Of a stretch of 64,000 bases of DNA, positions 44,344-54,905 are shown one piece after another. Where the stretch lies: contig JASSUG010000003.1 of the NCBI GenBank assembly GCA_031963465.1, forward strand, positions 62,001-126,000. Reading direction: 5' to 3'. The DNA comes from Mycoavidus cysteinexigens_B. GTDB lineage: Bacteria > Pseudomonadota > Gammaproteobacteria > Burkholderiales > Burkholderiaceae. The notes below the pieces were generated by a model. That model saw nothing but the letters and a program-made list of their open reading frames with translations. It was not told the origin of the DNA and searched no databases. Position 1 is the first letter of the stretch. Every line of letters begins with the position of its first letter. The translations under genes were made by a program, and so were the position numbers.

Positions 44344-46416
44344 ATGTCCGCTGGTTTGAACCCGGCGCAGCGCGAAGCGGTGCGCTATCTTGATGGGCCT
44401 TGCCTGGTGCTCGCGGGTGCGGGCAGCGGCAAAACGCGCGTGATTACGCAAAAAATTACGTATCTGATTGAAGAGCGAGGTTTTGAGCCTAAATATATTG
44501 CCGCTGTAACCTTTACCAATAAAGCCGCTGCCGAAATGCGTGAGCGTGTGGCTCAGCTACTGGAAGGTAAAACCATGTCTGCGCCTGGCAAGGAAGGGCG
44601 CAAGATACCTGCTAAGCAACTCACGGTTTGCACCTTTCACTCGCTTGGCCTGCAAATGCTTAGGCAGGAAGCCGAGCATGTAGGCTTGAAGCCGCAGTTT
44701 TCGATCATGGATGCGCAAGATTGCTTTACGATGGTCCAAGAGCAAGCAGCGACCACCGATAAAACGTTGATCCGCCGTATCCAAAGCGCGATTTCGCTTT
44801 GGAAGAATGCGCTGGTCGCGCCGGAGAGCGCGCTTGCTAACGCCAGCGATGAAGATGAGCATCAGGCGGCACTGATTTATCGTAATTATGTTGCCACGCT
44901 GAGCGCTTACCAGGCGGTGGATTTTGATGATTTGATCCGGATTCCGGCCGAGCTTTTAGCGGCTAATGAAGAGATCCGCGACAAATGGCAAAACCGCTTA
45001 CGTTATTTGCTGATTGATGAATATCAAGACACCAATGCTTGCCAATATACTTTACTGAAGTGGCTAGCTGGGCCGCGCGCAGCATTTACAGCGGTGGGGG
45101 ATGATGATCAAGCGATTTACGGTTGGCGTGGCGCGACGCTGGAAAACCTCAAGCAGCTGCAAGTTGATTTTCCTGCGCTAAAAGTGATCAAGCTAGAGCA
45201 AAACTATCGTTCGACCGTGCGTATTTTGGATGCGGCTAACAATGTGATTGCTAACAATCCCAAGCTGTTCGAGAAAAAATTATGGAGCGAACATGGGGTG
45301 GGTGATGCGATTACGGTAACGGCGGCTAATGATGACGAGCATGAGGCCGAGTCAGTGGTATTTCGGCTCTCCGCGCATCGCTTTGAGCGGCGGGCGCAGT
45401 TTCGCGATTATGCGATTCTGTACCGCGGTAATTTTCAGGCGCGGGTATTAGAGAAAGTACTGCGACGTGAGCGAATTCCGTATGTCTTATCAGGCGGGCA
45501 ATCATTTTTTGAGCGCGCTGAAATTAAGGATGTGTGCTCGTATCTAAGGCTGATCGCCAATGCGGATGATGATCCAGCGTTCATTCGGGCGGTCACTACG
45601 CCTCGTCGTGGTGTGGGAAACACGACGCTTGAATCCCTTGGTGCATTTGCTGGACAAGCGAAATGTTCGCTGTTTGAGGCGGTTTATATGGGGGCACTTG
45701 AAGCACGACTTGCGGTGCGCCAACTTGAGCCGCTGCGCGCATTTTGTGATTTTATTGAGCGCTTGCGGGTCCGCGCGGCGAAAGAGCCTGCGACGGTTTT
45801 GCTAGATGACTTAATGGCGGGCATCCAGTATGAGGCTTATTTATATGATACATATGATGAGCGCCAGGCGCGGACCAAATGGCAAAATGTCCTTGAGTTT
45901 CTTGAGTGGCTTAAACGTAAAGGCACTAAGCCTGAGCTAGAGGAGCAAACGGCAACTGGCTTTGATACGGCCGATGGTCTTTCCGATACAGGTAAAAACT
46001 TATTGCAACTGATTCAAATGGTTGCTTTGATGTCGATGCTTGAGGGCCGTGATGAAGATCCTGATGCAGCCCGACTGTCAACCATACATGCGGCCAAAGG
46101 ACTTGAGTATCCGCATGTATTTTTAATTGGCTGTGAAGAGGGAATTTTGCCGCATCGAGGGGGCGAAGGCGTTGAAATGGATGATGCGCGCATTGAAGAG
46201 GAAAGGCGCTTAATGTACGTCGCCATTACTCGCGCCAAGCGCAGTCTGCATCTTACATATTGCACTAAACGTAACTATGCGCAGCAAACGCAAGTATGTG
46301 AACCGTCGCGTTTTATTGCAGAAATGGTGCTGGAGGAGAGTGCGCCGGGTGCGCCAGAAGACGCCCCGATGACGCCGAAAGACCGTTTGGCTAATTTAAA
46401 AGCCTTGTTAAATTAG
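44344..46416 (+). CDS. rep: ATP-dependent DNA helicase Rep
   Basis: A 690-residue UvrD/Rep-family superfamily 1 3'-5' helicase that clears protein obstacles ahead of the replication fork. Motifs: Q motif LNPAQREAV, Walker A AGAGSGKT, AVTFTNKAAAEM, LLIDEYQDTN, VGDDDQAIYGWRGA, LEQNYRS, STIHAAKGLEYPHVF and YVAITRAK. The C-terminus (RLANLKALL) is close to the Rep rather than UvrD ending. It begins the return to core genes after the accessory island. Confidence 0.92.
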   Translation: MSAGLNPAQREAVRYLDGPCLVLAGAGSGKTRVITQKITYLIEERGFEPKYIAAVTFTNKAAAEMRERVAQLLEGKTMSAPGKEGRKIPAKQLTVCTFHSLGLQMLRQEAEHVGLKPQFSIMDAQDCFTMVQEQAATTDKTLIRRIQSAISLWKNALVAPESALANASDEDEHQAALIYRNYVATLSAYQAVDFDDLIRIPAELLAANEEIRDKWQNRLRYLLIDEYQDTNACQYTLLKWLAGPRAAFTAVGDDDQAIYGWRGATLENLKQLQVDFPALKVIKLEQNYRSTVRILDAANNVIANNPKLFEKKLWSEHGVGDAITVTAANDDEHEAESVVFRLSAHRFERRAQFRDYAILYRGNFQARVLEKVLRRERIPYVLSGGQSFFERAEIKDVCSYLRLIANADDDPAFIRAVTTPRRGVGNTTLESLGAFAGQAKCSLFEAVYMGALEARLAVRQLEPLRAFCDFIERLRVRAAKEPATVLLDDLMAGIQYEAYLYDTYDERQARTKWQNVLEFLEWLKRKGTKPELEEQTATGFDTADGLSDTGKNLLQLIQMVALMSMLEGRDEDPDAARLSTIHAAKGLEYPHVFLIGCEEGILPHRGGEGVEMDDARIEEERRLMYVAITRAKRSLHLTYCTKRNYAQQTQVCEPSRFIAEMVLEESAPGAPEDAPMTPKDRLANLKALLN

Positions 46417-46450
46417 TCTCGCCGCCTGATTAATTAGGCATCAATCAATT

Positions 46451-47041
46451 TTATTTAACGGCTTTGATCATATAATCAACCGCGGCTTTAACTTCTGCAT
46501 CAGGGGCATTTGAGCCGCCTTTAGGCAGCATATTGCCTTTGCCATGCAAAGCGTAGTTATAGATGGTCTCGATCGATTCTTTTAAGCGGGGTGCCCAGGC
46601 GGTTTTATCGCCGAGTTTAGGGGCATCCATCACGCCAGTGCCATGACAGGCAACACAAAATTGTGAGTAGAGCGCTTTGCCAGCTTGCGCCAGATCGGCG
46701 CCACTGCCGGCAGTTGCTGGGGTGGGGAGTGTAGGCAGTGCCGCCAGCGCGGCTGAGGCTGTCGTTGGCGTAGTCGGCAAAGCGTTTTCTGGCGTGGTGG
46801 CGGCGGTATTTAATGCTGGTGTTACTGCTGCTTCGCGGATTTCGAGCTGAGCGATGGGGGCGATGCGCTGAGCAATGGAGGCTGGCGACATCGCATCGGT
46901 ACCTGTGCCTGCACGATAGGTATTATCAACATATTCGATCAGCAAGAGAATGCCTACGACTGGAATTAAAAAAGAAGCAATGACGACTACAATAAGCTGC
47001 CGCGGAGTTTTAATGGGTGCATCGTGATGGTTTTCGCTCAT
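46451..47041 (-). CDS. Membrane-anchored class I cytochrome c (c5-like)
   Basis: A 196-residue protein with an amino-terminal anchor helix (LIVVVIASFLIPVVGILLLI), an Ala/Thr/Pro-rich linker (TPENALPTTPTTASAA) and one heme domain with CVACHGTG. The distal Met is in GNMLPKGGSNAPD. It likely shuttles electrons in the respiratory chain on the periplasmic face. The start at 47041 has GGAGAC as ribosome binding site; a longer frame to 47077 is less likely. It is convergent with rep. Confidence 0.85.
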   Translation of the reverse strand: MSENHHDAPIKTPRQLIVVVIASFLIPVVGILLLIEYVDNTYRAGTGTDAMSPASIAQRIAPIAQLEIREAAVTPALNTAATTPENALPTTPTTASAALAALPTLPTPATAGSGADLAQAGKALYSQFCVACHGTGVMDAPKLGDKTAWAPRLKESIETIYNYALHGKGNMLPKGGSNAPDAEVKAAVDYMIKAVK

Positions 47042-47231
47042 GCTAGTTTTGTCTCCATTATTGAACGATATCAGCAAATTATAAGTTTAAATGATTGATT
47101 TGAGGGGGGTGTTTTTTTATGGAAAAGCCTGATCAGCGGGCAGATGGCTAGATTTTGCACTGAACACATAGACTTCGTGAGCTGAAACGGGTATCCTTGC
47201 GACTTCGCTTAGCAGTCTCTCGCTTTGCCAA

Positions 47232-47307
47232 GCGCCCGTAGCTCAGTGGATAGAGTGTCGGCCTCCGAAGCCGAAGGTCGCTGGTTCGATCCCAGCCGGG
47301 CGCACCA
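47232..47307 (+). tRNA. tRNA-Arg (CCG)
   Basis: A full cloverleaf on the plus strand: acceptor GCGCCCG with CGGGCGC, D arm GCTCAGTGGATAGAG(T), anticodon stem TCGGC/GCCGA with loop CTCCGAA (anticodon CCG), and T arm GGTTCGATCC. The 3' CCA is encoded. It reads CGG codons for arginine. Confidence 0.95.
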
Positions 47308-47339
47308 AAATAGAATAACAATACGCCTCTTTATACTTG

Positions 47340-50300
47340 TCACTCCAACCCACGCAACATACGTAATGTTGCTCTGAGCGTCGCCAGCCGTGCCGGCTGA
47401 TCCTGCGCCTGAGTTTCAATGCGCAGCTTGTCTTGCCCAATCAGTTTGATATGACGATGCTTTTGTACCAGCGCAATGATGTATGCCGCGTTGATCGGTG
47501 GGTTAGGCATAAACAGCAGGGTGATGGCACTTTCTGACACATCGATTTTTATAATGCCAAGGGGTTTGGCGGCTACGCGTAAGCGGTGTGTTTCAATCAG
47601 TGCCTGCGCCGGCGGGGGCAGCTTGCCAAAGCGGTCAATCAGTTCCTCGTGGATGGTATCGATAGCATCGTCAAGGGCGCAGCCTGCTAGTCGTTTGTAT
47701 AAAGACAGTCGCTGTTGCACGTCGCCACAATAGTCTGCAGGCAGCAGTGCGGGGACATGTAAATTGATATCTGTAGCGGCGGCAAGCGGTGCGGTCAGAT
47801 CCGGCTCATGGCCAGCTTTCAGTGCGTTGACGGTATCATGCAGCATCTCGCTGTACAGTTGAAAGCCGATGGCATGAATCTCCCCTGACTGTTTGTCACC
47901 CAGGACCTCACCGGTGCCGCGGATTTCAAGATCATGCATGGCTAGATAAAAGCCCGAGCCTAATTCTTCCATTTGCTGAATCGCTTCGAGCCGGCGCATG
48001 GCCTGTTTGGTTAACGCTTCTGGATCGTGCACCAGTAAATAAGCATAAGCTTGGTGATGCGAGCGGCCAACGCGGCCACGTAACTGATGTAATTGGGCGA
48101 GGCCGAATTTATCTGCGCGATGCATCAAAATCGTGTTGGCGCTGGGTACGTCAATACCGGTTTCAATGATGGTGGTACATAAAAGCACATTGGCGCGCTG
48201 AGCAACAAAGTCACGCATTACGCGTTCCAGTTCACGTTCGTGCATCTGCCCATGCGCGACTGCGATGCGGGCTTCGGGCATCAGCTCTTCGAGCATCAGG
48301 CGACGCTGCTGAATAGTCTCGACTTCATTATGCAGAAAATAGATTTGGCCGCCGCGTTTGAGTTCGCGCAGCATGGCCTCGCGGATTGTGCTGTGGTCTT
48401 CGCGGCGCACAAAAGTTTTAATCGCTAGCCTTTTTTGCGGGGCGGTGGCAATCACCGAGAAATCGCGTAATCCTTCCAGCGCCATCCCCAGCGTGCGGGG
48501 GATTGGCGTCGCCGTAAGCGTGAGCACATCGACTTGCGCGCGTAAGGTTTTAAGCGCTTCTTTCTGGCGTACGCCAAAGCGGTGCTCTTCGTCGATAATG
48601 ACCAGCCCGAGCTGCTTAAAATTGATTTGTGGCGACAATAATTTGTGGGTGCCAATCACAATATCGACGGTGCCGGCTTGCAATGCAGTGATTGCTTGAT
48701 TAATTTCTTGGGCGGTTTTGAAGCGCGATAACTCGGCAATTTTAACCGGCCAATCTGCGAAGCGATCGGAAAAAGTCTGAAAATGTTGCTCGGCCAGAAG
48801 TGTCGTGGGCGCCAGCAGCGCCACTTGCTTGCCATCTAACACCGCAATAAAGGCAGCACGCAGTGCTACTTCTGTTTTACCAAAACCGACATCGCCGCAG
48901 ACCAGTCGATCCATCGGTTTGCCACTGGTCATATCAGCCATCACAGCCGCAATCGCGGCGGCTTGATCCGGCGTTTCTTCAAAGCCGAAACTTTCAGCAA
49001 AACGTTCGTAATCATCGGGTGATAGAGAAAAAACATGCCCCTCGCGGGCCGCGCGGCGAGCGTATAGATTGAGCAGTTCAGCGGCGGTGTCGCGGATTTG
49101 CTGGGCGGCTTTGCGCCTGGCTTTTTCCCACTGACCGGAACCGAGTGCATGGAGAGGGGCATTCTCTGGGCTAGCGCCGCTATAGCGCGAAATCATATGC
49201 AAGTGCGAAACTGGCACGTAGAGCGTGCTATTGGAGGCATACTCGAGGTGTAAAAATTCAGTTTCGCCTTCGCCTAAGTCCATTGAGGCTAAGCCGTGAT
49301 AGCGTCCAATGCCATGTTGACTATGCACGACGGGTTCGCCAATTTTAAGTTCGGACAAATCGCGCACCATCGCATCGACGTCGCTCGCTTGTTCTTGCCG
49401 GCGGCGTCCAACACGTCGCGCCAGCCCGCCGTACAGTTCACTTTCTGTGATGATGGCGAGATCTTCGGCGGGTAAGGCAAAGCCAGTGGCCAGGGGCGCG
49501 GTCGTCAGAGCAAAGCGCAGCGTCTCGTCTGTAAAAGCCGCAAAAGTGTCAAGCAAAGCGGGCTTGAGAGAATGCTCGCCAAGCATGTGCAGGATGGTTT
49601 CGCGCCGCCCAGCGGATTCAGCCGCAATCAGTACGCGTTGCGATGTCTTGCCTAGCCAGTCACGAAGTGCGGCCACCGGGTCGCTGGCCTGACGGTTTAC
49701 GGAGAGGATCGGCAGTGGCTCCGCCCAGTGCGTGCGGCGCGCTTGGCCGGCAGCCGGCGTCGCTAGAATAAGGCGTGCAAACGGTTTAGCCTGGGTAAAA
49801 AAATCCTCATCCGACAAAAAGAGGCGTGCCGGTTCTAGAATGGGTCGCTCGCGATGATGAGACAAAAATGTGTAGCGCTGTTTCGTATCGGCGGCAAACT
49901 GCTTGATGGCCGTATCTAGATCGCCAATCATGGCTAAGTGAGCAGTGGGTGGCAGATAGTCAAAAAGCGTTGCCGTTTCGTCAAAAAACAGTGGTAAATA
50001 ATATTCAATGCCGGCTGAGGGTATGCCGACGCCAATGTCTTTATAAAGCGGCACTCGGCTTGGGTCGCCCTCAAAGAGTTCGCGCCAACGGCTGCGAAAT
50101 GCCGTGCGCGCAGGTTCGTCAAACGGAAATTCACGGCCGGGTAGCAATCTTACTTCACGCACTGGGTAGAGGCTGCGTTGGGTATCTGGATCAAAAGCGC
50201 GGATCGAATCAATTTGATGATCAAATAAATCAAGCCGGTAAGGCAACGCAGAGCCCATTGGAAAAAGGTCAATCAGCCCGCCACGCACGCAATATTCGCC

Positions 50301-50804
50301 AGGCCGCATGACCTGGCTGACATGCTCGTAACCGGCGAGGGTCAGTTGCGCTTTAAGTTGTGCTGTATCAAGTTGCTCACCTTGCGTAAATTCAAACGTG
50401 TAGGCCGCCATAAAAGAGGGCGGCGCCATTCGGTAAAGGGCGGTGGTGGCGGGTACCAGCACAATATCGCAGCGCCCCGCGCTCAGATCATGCAGGGTTG
50501 CCAGCCGTGCTGAAACCAAATCCTGGTGTGGCGAAAAAGCATCATAGGGCAGGGTTTCCCAGTCCGGCAAAAGGCGTACGCGCGCCTCAGGCGCGAAGTA
50601 AGCGATTTCATGCTGCAGTCGTTGAGCATCGGCTGCGAGTGCGCAAAAGACCACCAGCAAGGGTAACTGTGCGCGATGGGCGGTGAAATAACGCGCGAGT
50701 GCCAGCGCATCGGCTGAGCCGTATGCGCCATCAAAGACAAAGCGCTGACCGGGCTTGACTAAGCTAGGCACATGAGGAGAAGCGAGCGTGATGTTTTCAG
50801 GCAT
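47340..50804 (-). CDS. mfd: Transcription-repair coupling factor
   Basis: A 1154-residue SF2 translocase that removes stalled RNA polymerase and recruits UvrA. The UvrB-like amino terminus has LPDWETLPYDAFSPHQDL and RPGEYCVRGGLIDLFP. The RNA-polymerase-interaction domain has GEPVVHSQHGIGRYHGL, and the helicase motifs are DRLVCGDVGFGKTEVALRAAF, IIDEEHRFGV, TLTATPIPRTL and QLRGRVGRS. The C-terminal TRCF domain has LPADYCGDVQQRLSLYKRL. The start is taken at MPENIT (50804); an in-frame ATG at 50819 adds five residues. It is divergent from ispD. Confidence 0.96.
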   Translation of the reverse strand: MPENITLASPHVPSLVKPGQRFVFDGAYGSADALALARYFTAHRAQLPLLVVFCALAADAQRLQHEIAYFAPEARVRLLPDWETLPYDAFSPHQDLVSARLATLHDLSAGRCDIVLVPATTALYRMAPPSFMAAYTFEFTQGEQLDTAQLKAQLTLAGYEHVSQVMRPGEYCVRGGLIDLFPMGSALPYRLDLFDHQIDSIRAFDPDTQRSLYPVREVRLLPGREFPFDEPARTAFRSRWRELFEGDPSRVPLYKDIGVGIPSAGIEYYLPLFFDETATLFDYLPPTAHLAMIGDLDTAIKQFAADTKQRYTFLSHHRERPILEPARLFLSDEDFFTQAKPFARLILATPAAGQARRTHWAEPLPILSVNRQASDPVAALRDWLGKTSQRVLIAAESAGRRETILHMLGEHSLKPALLDTFAAFTDETLRFALTTAPLATGFALPAEDLAIITESELYGGLARRVGRRRQEQASDVDAMVRDLSELKIGEPVVHSQHGIGRYHGLASMDLGEGETEFLHLEYASNSTLYVPVSHLHMISRYSGASPENAPLHALGSGQWEKARRKAAQQIRDTAAELLNLYARRAAREGHVFSLSPDDYERFAESFGFEETPDQAAAIAAVMADMTSGKPMDRLVCGDVGFGKTEVALRAAFIAVLDGKQVALLAPTTLLAEQHFQTFSDRFADWPVKIAELSRFKTAQEINQAITALQAGTVDIVIGTHKLLSPQINFKQLGLVIIDEEHRFGVRQKEALKTLRAQVDVLTLTATPIPRTLGMALEGLRDFSVIATAPQKRLAIKTFVRREDHSTIREAMLRELKRGGQIYFLHNEVETIQQRRLMLEELMPEARIAVAHGQMHERELERVMRDFVAQRANVLLCTTIIETGIDVPSANTILMHRADKFGLAQLHQLRGRVGRSHHQAYAYLLVHDPEALTKQAMRRLEAIQQMEELGSGFYLAMHDLEIRGTGEVLGDKQSGEIHAIGFQLYSEMLHDTVNALKAGHEPDLTAPLAAATDINLHVPALLPADYCGDVQQRLSLYKRLAGCALDDAIDTIHEELIDRFGKLPPPAQALIETHRLRVAAKPLGIIKIDVSESAITLLFMPNPPINAAYIIALVQKHRHIKLIGQDKLRIETQAQDQPARLATLRATLRMLRGLE

Positions 50805-50920
50805 AGAGCAACAGGGCATAATACATAAGTAGCGCGGCGAGCTCTTCCTGAACTTTGCCGCAAAGGGGCTATTATAGAATCTGAATCGATTTTTTTATTT
50901 TGGTTGACGATAAAGTGCTT

Positions 50921-51655
50921 GTGAATGAACGTCTTTTTGTAGTCATCCCATGTGCTGGCATTGGGCAACGGGCAGGTGCTCAATTGCCCAAGCAGTATCG
51001 TATGGTGGCAGGTCACAATCTGCTTTATCACACACTGGCGGCTTTTGATGCGTGTTCTGAGTTAACCCAAACGCTGGTGGTATTGGCGCCCAATGATGCT
51101 CACTTTGATCCACGCCGTTTTAGTGGCTTGCGTTTTGCGGTGCGCCGCTGTGGCGGTGACAGTCGCCAAGCATCTGTCCTTAACGGCTTAACGGCGTTGG
51201 CGGAATTGGGCGCGCGTGAGCATGATTGGGTGTTGGTGCACGATGCTGCTCGTGCGGGCATCCAGCCAGAGTTGATCCGTGCACTGATTCGTGCCGTCCG
51301 TGATGATCCGGTGGGTGGCATTGTGGCATTACCACTGGCGGATACCTTAAAGCGCCAGGTGCCGGCGAGCGAGGTTGCAGCAGGGGTCGCACCGTCGCTA
51401 CCGGCTATTTTGCGCACGGAACCACGCACCCAGTTATGGCTAGCGCAGACACCGCAAATGTTTAGACTAGGGATGCTACGTCATGCGCTCGTGCGCGCGC
51501 AGCAAGAAGGGCATATACTCACTGATGAGGCGAGTGCCTTTGAAGGGCTAGGACATTCGCCTAAACTAGTACAAGGCAGCCTGCGTAATTTTAAGGTCAC
51601 CTACCCGGATGATTTCGACATCATCGAAGCCATCCTGGGTCGTCAAAAAATCTAA
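50921..51655 (+). CDS. ispD: 2-C-methyl-D-erythritol 4-phosphate cytidylyltransferase
   Basis: Third step of the MEP isoprenoid pathway, joining CTP to MEP. The nucleotide-binding motif PCAGIGQRAGAQLPKQYR is near the start, and VLVHDAARAG plus TDEASAFEGLG follow. The start is uncertain: GTG at 50921 (VNERLFVVIPCAG) gives the usual length, while the frame extends to a TTG at 50900. It is followed after 17 bases by ispF, the common pairing in betaproteobacteria. Confidence 0.93.
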   Translation: MNERLFVVIPCAGIGQRAGAQLPKQYRMVAGHNLLYHTLAAFDACSELTQTLVVLAPNDAHFDPRRFSGLRFAVRRCGGDSRQASVLNGLTALAELGAREHDWVLVHDAARAGIQPELIRALIRAVRDDPVGGIVALPLADTLKRQVPASEVAAGVAPSLPAILRTEPRTQLWLAQTPQMFRLGMLRHALVRAQQEGHILTDEASAFEGLGHSPKLVQGSLRNFKVTYPDDFDIIEAILGRQKI

Positions 51656-51672
51656 CATAAGGGGATTTAAGT

Positions 51673-52152
51673 ATGCAATTTCGTATTGGACAGGGTTATG
51701 ACATTCATGAGTTGATACCAGAGCGGCCACTTATCATTGGTGGTGTGCTAATACCTTACGAGCGAGGATTACTCGGCCATTCGGATGCCGATGTGTTGCT
51801 TCATGCAGTGATTGATGCGCTTTTGGGCGCAGCGGCGCTGGGCGATATTGGGCGGCATTTCCCCGATACGGATCCGCAGTTTGCGGGCGCTGATAGCCGG
51901 ACGTTGCTGCGCGAGACGCTAAACCGAGTGCAAGCTGCGGGCTATACGGTGGTTAATCTAGATAGTACGGTGATTGCGCAAGCGCCTAGACTCACGCCTC
52001 ATATTGATATGATGTGCGCAAATCTTGCCGCTGACTTAGATGTGCCGCTCGATTGTGTGAATGTCAAAGCGAAAACCAACGAAAAGCTTGGTTTTCTTGG
52101 GCGGGGCGAAGGCATCTCCGCGGAGGCGGTGGTCTTGCTAAGTCGGGCTTGA
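51673..52152 (+). CDS. ispF: 2-C-methyl-D-erythritol 2,4-cyclodiphosphate synthase
   Basis: A 159-residue trimeric zinc enzyme of the MEP pathway. GYDIHELIPERPLIIGGV carries the metal-ligand Asp and His, HSDADVLLHAVIDALLGAA the third ligand His, and TNEKLGFLGRGEGISAEA closes the active site. AAGGGGA before the ATG is the ribosome binding site. It is coexpressed with ispD. Confidence 0.96.
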   Translation: MQFRIGQGYDIHELIPERPLIIGGVLIPYERGLLGHSDADVLLHAVIDALLGAAALGDIGRHFPDTDPQFAGADSRTLLRETLNRVQAAGYTVVNLDSTVIAQAPRLTPHIDMMCANLAADLDVPLDCVNVKAKTNEKLGFLGRGEGISAEAVVLLSRA

Positions 52153-52206
52153 AAAACTCATCAGTCACCCTAACTTGTAGTGAAGTAACCGAGATAGAGG
52201 CGTTCA

Positions 52207-54804
52207 ATGAGAATCGATAAATTCACTACCAAATTTCAGCAAGCATTGGCTGATGCGCAAAGCTTGGCCGTTGGCAACGATCATCAATATATCGAACCGG
52301 CGCATTTGCTGTTGGCGCTGCTCGCGCAGCCCGATAGTGCTGCACGCTCATTACTGGCGCATGCTGGGGTGCACCTGCAAGCATTGCAGCAAGCACTCAG
52401 TAGTGCACTTGAGCGTTTGCCAAAAGTCCAAGGTACGGATGGCAATGTGCAGTTTGGCCGTGAGCTGACAGGTCTGTTGAATCAGACGGATAAAGAAGCG
52501 CAAAAAGCCGGCGATAGTTATATTGCTAGCGAAATGTTTTTGCTGGCGCTGGCCGATGATAAAAATGAAATAGGTCAGTTGGTGCGCCAGCATGGCTTAA
52601 CGCGCAAGGCGCTAGAGGCCGCGATTGCCGCGGTGCGAGGGGGTGACTCTGTGCGTAACCCAGAAGCAGAAAGCCAGCGCGAGGCCCTGAAGAAATATAC
52701 GCTAGACTTAACTGAGCGGGCGCGGGCGGGTAAGCTCGATCCGGTGATTGGCCGGGATGACGAAATTCGCCGTTCAATCCAAATTTTACAGCGCCGCACA
52801 AAAAATAACCCGGTATTAATCGGTGAGCCTGGCGTGGGCAAAACGGCAATTGTCGAAGGGCTGGCACAACGCATCGTCAATGGAGAAGTGCCGGAATCGC
52901 TTAAAAATAAGCGGGTTTTATCGCTCGATATGGCGGCCCTCTTAGCCGGTGCAAAATATCGTGGCGAATTTGAAGAGCGGCTGAAAGCCGTGCTCAGCGA
53001 CGTTGCCAAAGACGAAGGGCAGACCATCGTTTTTATCGATGAAATTCATACTGTCGTGGGTGCGGGCAAGGCTGAGGGCGCGCTTGACGCAGGCAACATG
53101 CTGAAGCCCGCGCTCGCGCGCGGCGAGTTGCATTGCATTGGCGCTACGACGCTTGATGAATACCGCAAATATGTCGAAAAAGATGCCGCGCTTGAGCGGC
53201 GTTTTCAGCGGGTGCAAGTTGACGAACCTACCGTAGAAGCCACCATCGCAATTTTGCGCGGCTTGCAAGAAAAATATGAATTGCACCACGGCATTCAGAT
53301 TACCGATCCAGCGATTGTAGCGGCTGCTGAGCTTTCGCACCGTTATATTACAGACCGTTTTTTACCGGACAAGGCGATTGATTTAATCGATGAGGCCGCG
53401 GCCAAAATTAAAATGGAAATTGACTCTAAGCCGGAGGTCATGGACCGGCTTGAGCGCCGCTTGATTCAGTTAAAAATCGAGCGTGAGGCGGTCAAAAAAG
53501 AACTCGATGAAGCCTCGCAAAAGCGTTTGCAACTGATTGAGGTGGAAATTGACCGGCTTGGCAAGGAATATGCCGATCTCGAAGAAATCTGGAATGCCGA
53601 GAAAGCGGCCGTACAAGGTAGCGCACACCTGAAAGAAAAAATTGAGCGCACCCGGGTTGAGATTGCTCGCTTGCAGCGCGAAGGTAAGCTAGATCAGGTG
53701 GCGCAACTGCAATATGGCGAACTTCCTCAGTTGGAGGCACAGCTTAAACAGGTGACCCAAGCTGAAACCGAAAAAGGGCCGGGAACCACTCGCCCGCAGT
53801 TATTACGTACCCAAGTGGGGGCGGAAGAAATTGCTGAAGTGGTCTCGCGCGCAACGGGTATTCCAGTCGCTCGCATGATGCAGGGCGAGCGAGACAAGCT
53901 GATGCATATCGAAGCCAAGCTACATGAGCGTGTCATTGGCCAAGACGAAGCGCTTCGTGCTGTGGCCGATGCAATCAGGCGTTCGCGGGCCGGCTTGGCA
54001 GATCCGGGGCGGCCGTATGGTTCTTTTTTATTTCTGGGTCCAACCGGCGTGGGTAAGACGGAGCTATGCAAAGCCCTCGCTGCATTCTTATTCGACTCGC
54101 AAGACCATCTGATTCGCATCGACATGAGCGAATTCATGGAAAAACACAGCGTAGCAAGACTGATCGGCGCGCCGCCTGGTTACGTTGGCTATGAAGAGGG
54201 CGGTTATCTGACGGAAGCCGTCCGGCGCAAACCCTATAGCGTTATTTTGCTTGACGAGATTGAAAAAGCGCATGCCGATGTTTTCAACGTTCTCTTGCAG
54301 GTACTAGACGATGGCCGCATGACAGATGGGCAAGGGCGCACAGTTGACTTTAAGAATACCGTGATTGTCATGACCTCTAACTTGGGCTCGCATCTGATTC
54401 AAGCGATGGTGGATGAGCCTCATGAGGCGGTGCGTGATGCCGTGTGGATTGAAGTCAAACAGCATTTCAAACCAGAGTTTTTAAACCGGATTGATGAAGT
54501 GGTCGTCTTCCATGGGCTGGATCGCGCGCAGATTGAGTCTATTGCGAAAGTCCAGCTGGTTAACCTGACTGAGCGTTTAGCAAAGCTCGACATGCAATTG
54601 GAGATATCGGAGGCAGCGTTGAAACAAATTAGCGCGATTGGCTATGATCCGTTATTTGGTGCTCGCCCACTTAAGCGCGCTATTCAGCAGGAAATCGAAA
54701 ACCCGATTGCAAAGTTGATTCTTTCAGGAAAAGTTGGCCCGAAAGATTTGATTCCGGTGGATTATCAAGATGGGCGGTTTGTCTTTGAGCGGGTAGTGCA
54801 TTAA
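52207..54804 (+). CDS. clpB: Disaggregase chaperone ClpB
   Basis: An 865-residue AAA+ unfoldase that rescues aggregated protein with DnaK. It has an amino-terminal Clp_N repeat domain (FTTKFQQALADAQSLA), first ATPase with GEPGVGKT and VFIDEIHTVVGAG, a middle coiled-coil domain (about 400-530), second ATPase with GPTGVGKTE, and the ClpB-type end LIPVDYQDGRFVF. No sigma-32 promoter was confidently seen in the 54 bp before the gene. Confidence 0.97.
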   Translation: MRIDKFTTKFQQALADAQSLAVGNDHQYIEPAHLLLALLAQPDSAARSLLAHAGVHLQALQQALSSALERLPKVQGTDGNVQFGRELTGLLNQTDKEAQKAGDSYIASEMFLLALADDKNEIGQLVRQHGLTRKALEAAIAAVRGGDSVRNPEAESQREALKKYTLDLTERARAGKLDPVIGRDDEIRRSIQILQRRTKNNPVLIGEPGVGKTAIVEGLAQRIVNGEVPESLKNKRVLSLDMAALLAGAKYRGEFEERLKAVLSDVAKDEGQTIVFIDEIHTVVGAGKAEGALDAGNMLKPALARGELHCIGATTLDEYRKYVEKDAALERRFQRVQVDEPTVEATIAILRGLQEKYELHHGIQITDPAIVAAAELSHRYITDRFLPDKAIDLIDEAAAKIKMEIDSKPEVMDRLERRLIQLKIEREAVKKELDEASQKRLQLIEVEIDRLGKEYADLEEIWNAEKAAVQGSAHLKEKIERTRVEIARLQREGKLDQVAQLQYGELPQLEAQLKQVTQAETEKGPGTTRPQLLRTQVGAEEIAEVVSRATGIPVARMMQGERDKLMHIEAKLHERVIGQDEALRAVADAIRRSRAGLADPGRPYGSFLFLGPTGVGKTELCKALAAFLFDSQDHLIRIDMSEFMEKHSVARLIGAPPGYVGYEEGGYLTEAVRRKPYSVILLDEIEKAHADVFNVLLQVLDDGRMTDGQGRTVDFKNTVIVMTSNLGSHLIQAMVDEPHEAVRDAVWIEVKQHFKPEFLNRIDEVVVFHGLDRAQIESIAKVQLVNLTERLAKLDMQLEISEAALKQISAIGYDPLFGARPLKRAIQQEIENPIAKLILSGKVGPKDLIPVDYQDGRFVFERVVH

Positions 54805-54905
54805 TTGCATTAGCTGTGATCTGGCCTAACAGTTAGCTGATTTGAAGTATGCAGTTGTTAGGTCGGATCGTGATGAGTGCAGATGTGCGATTTACAGACA
54901 CCATG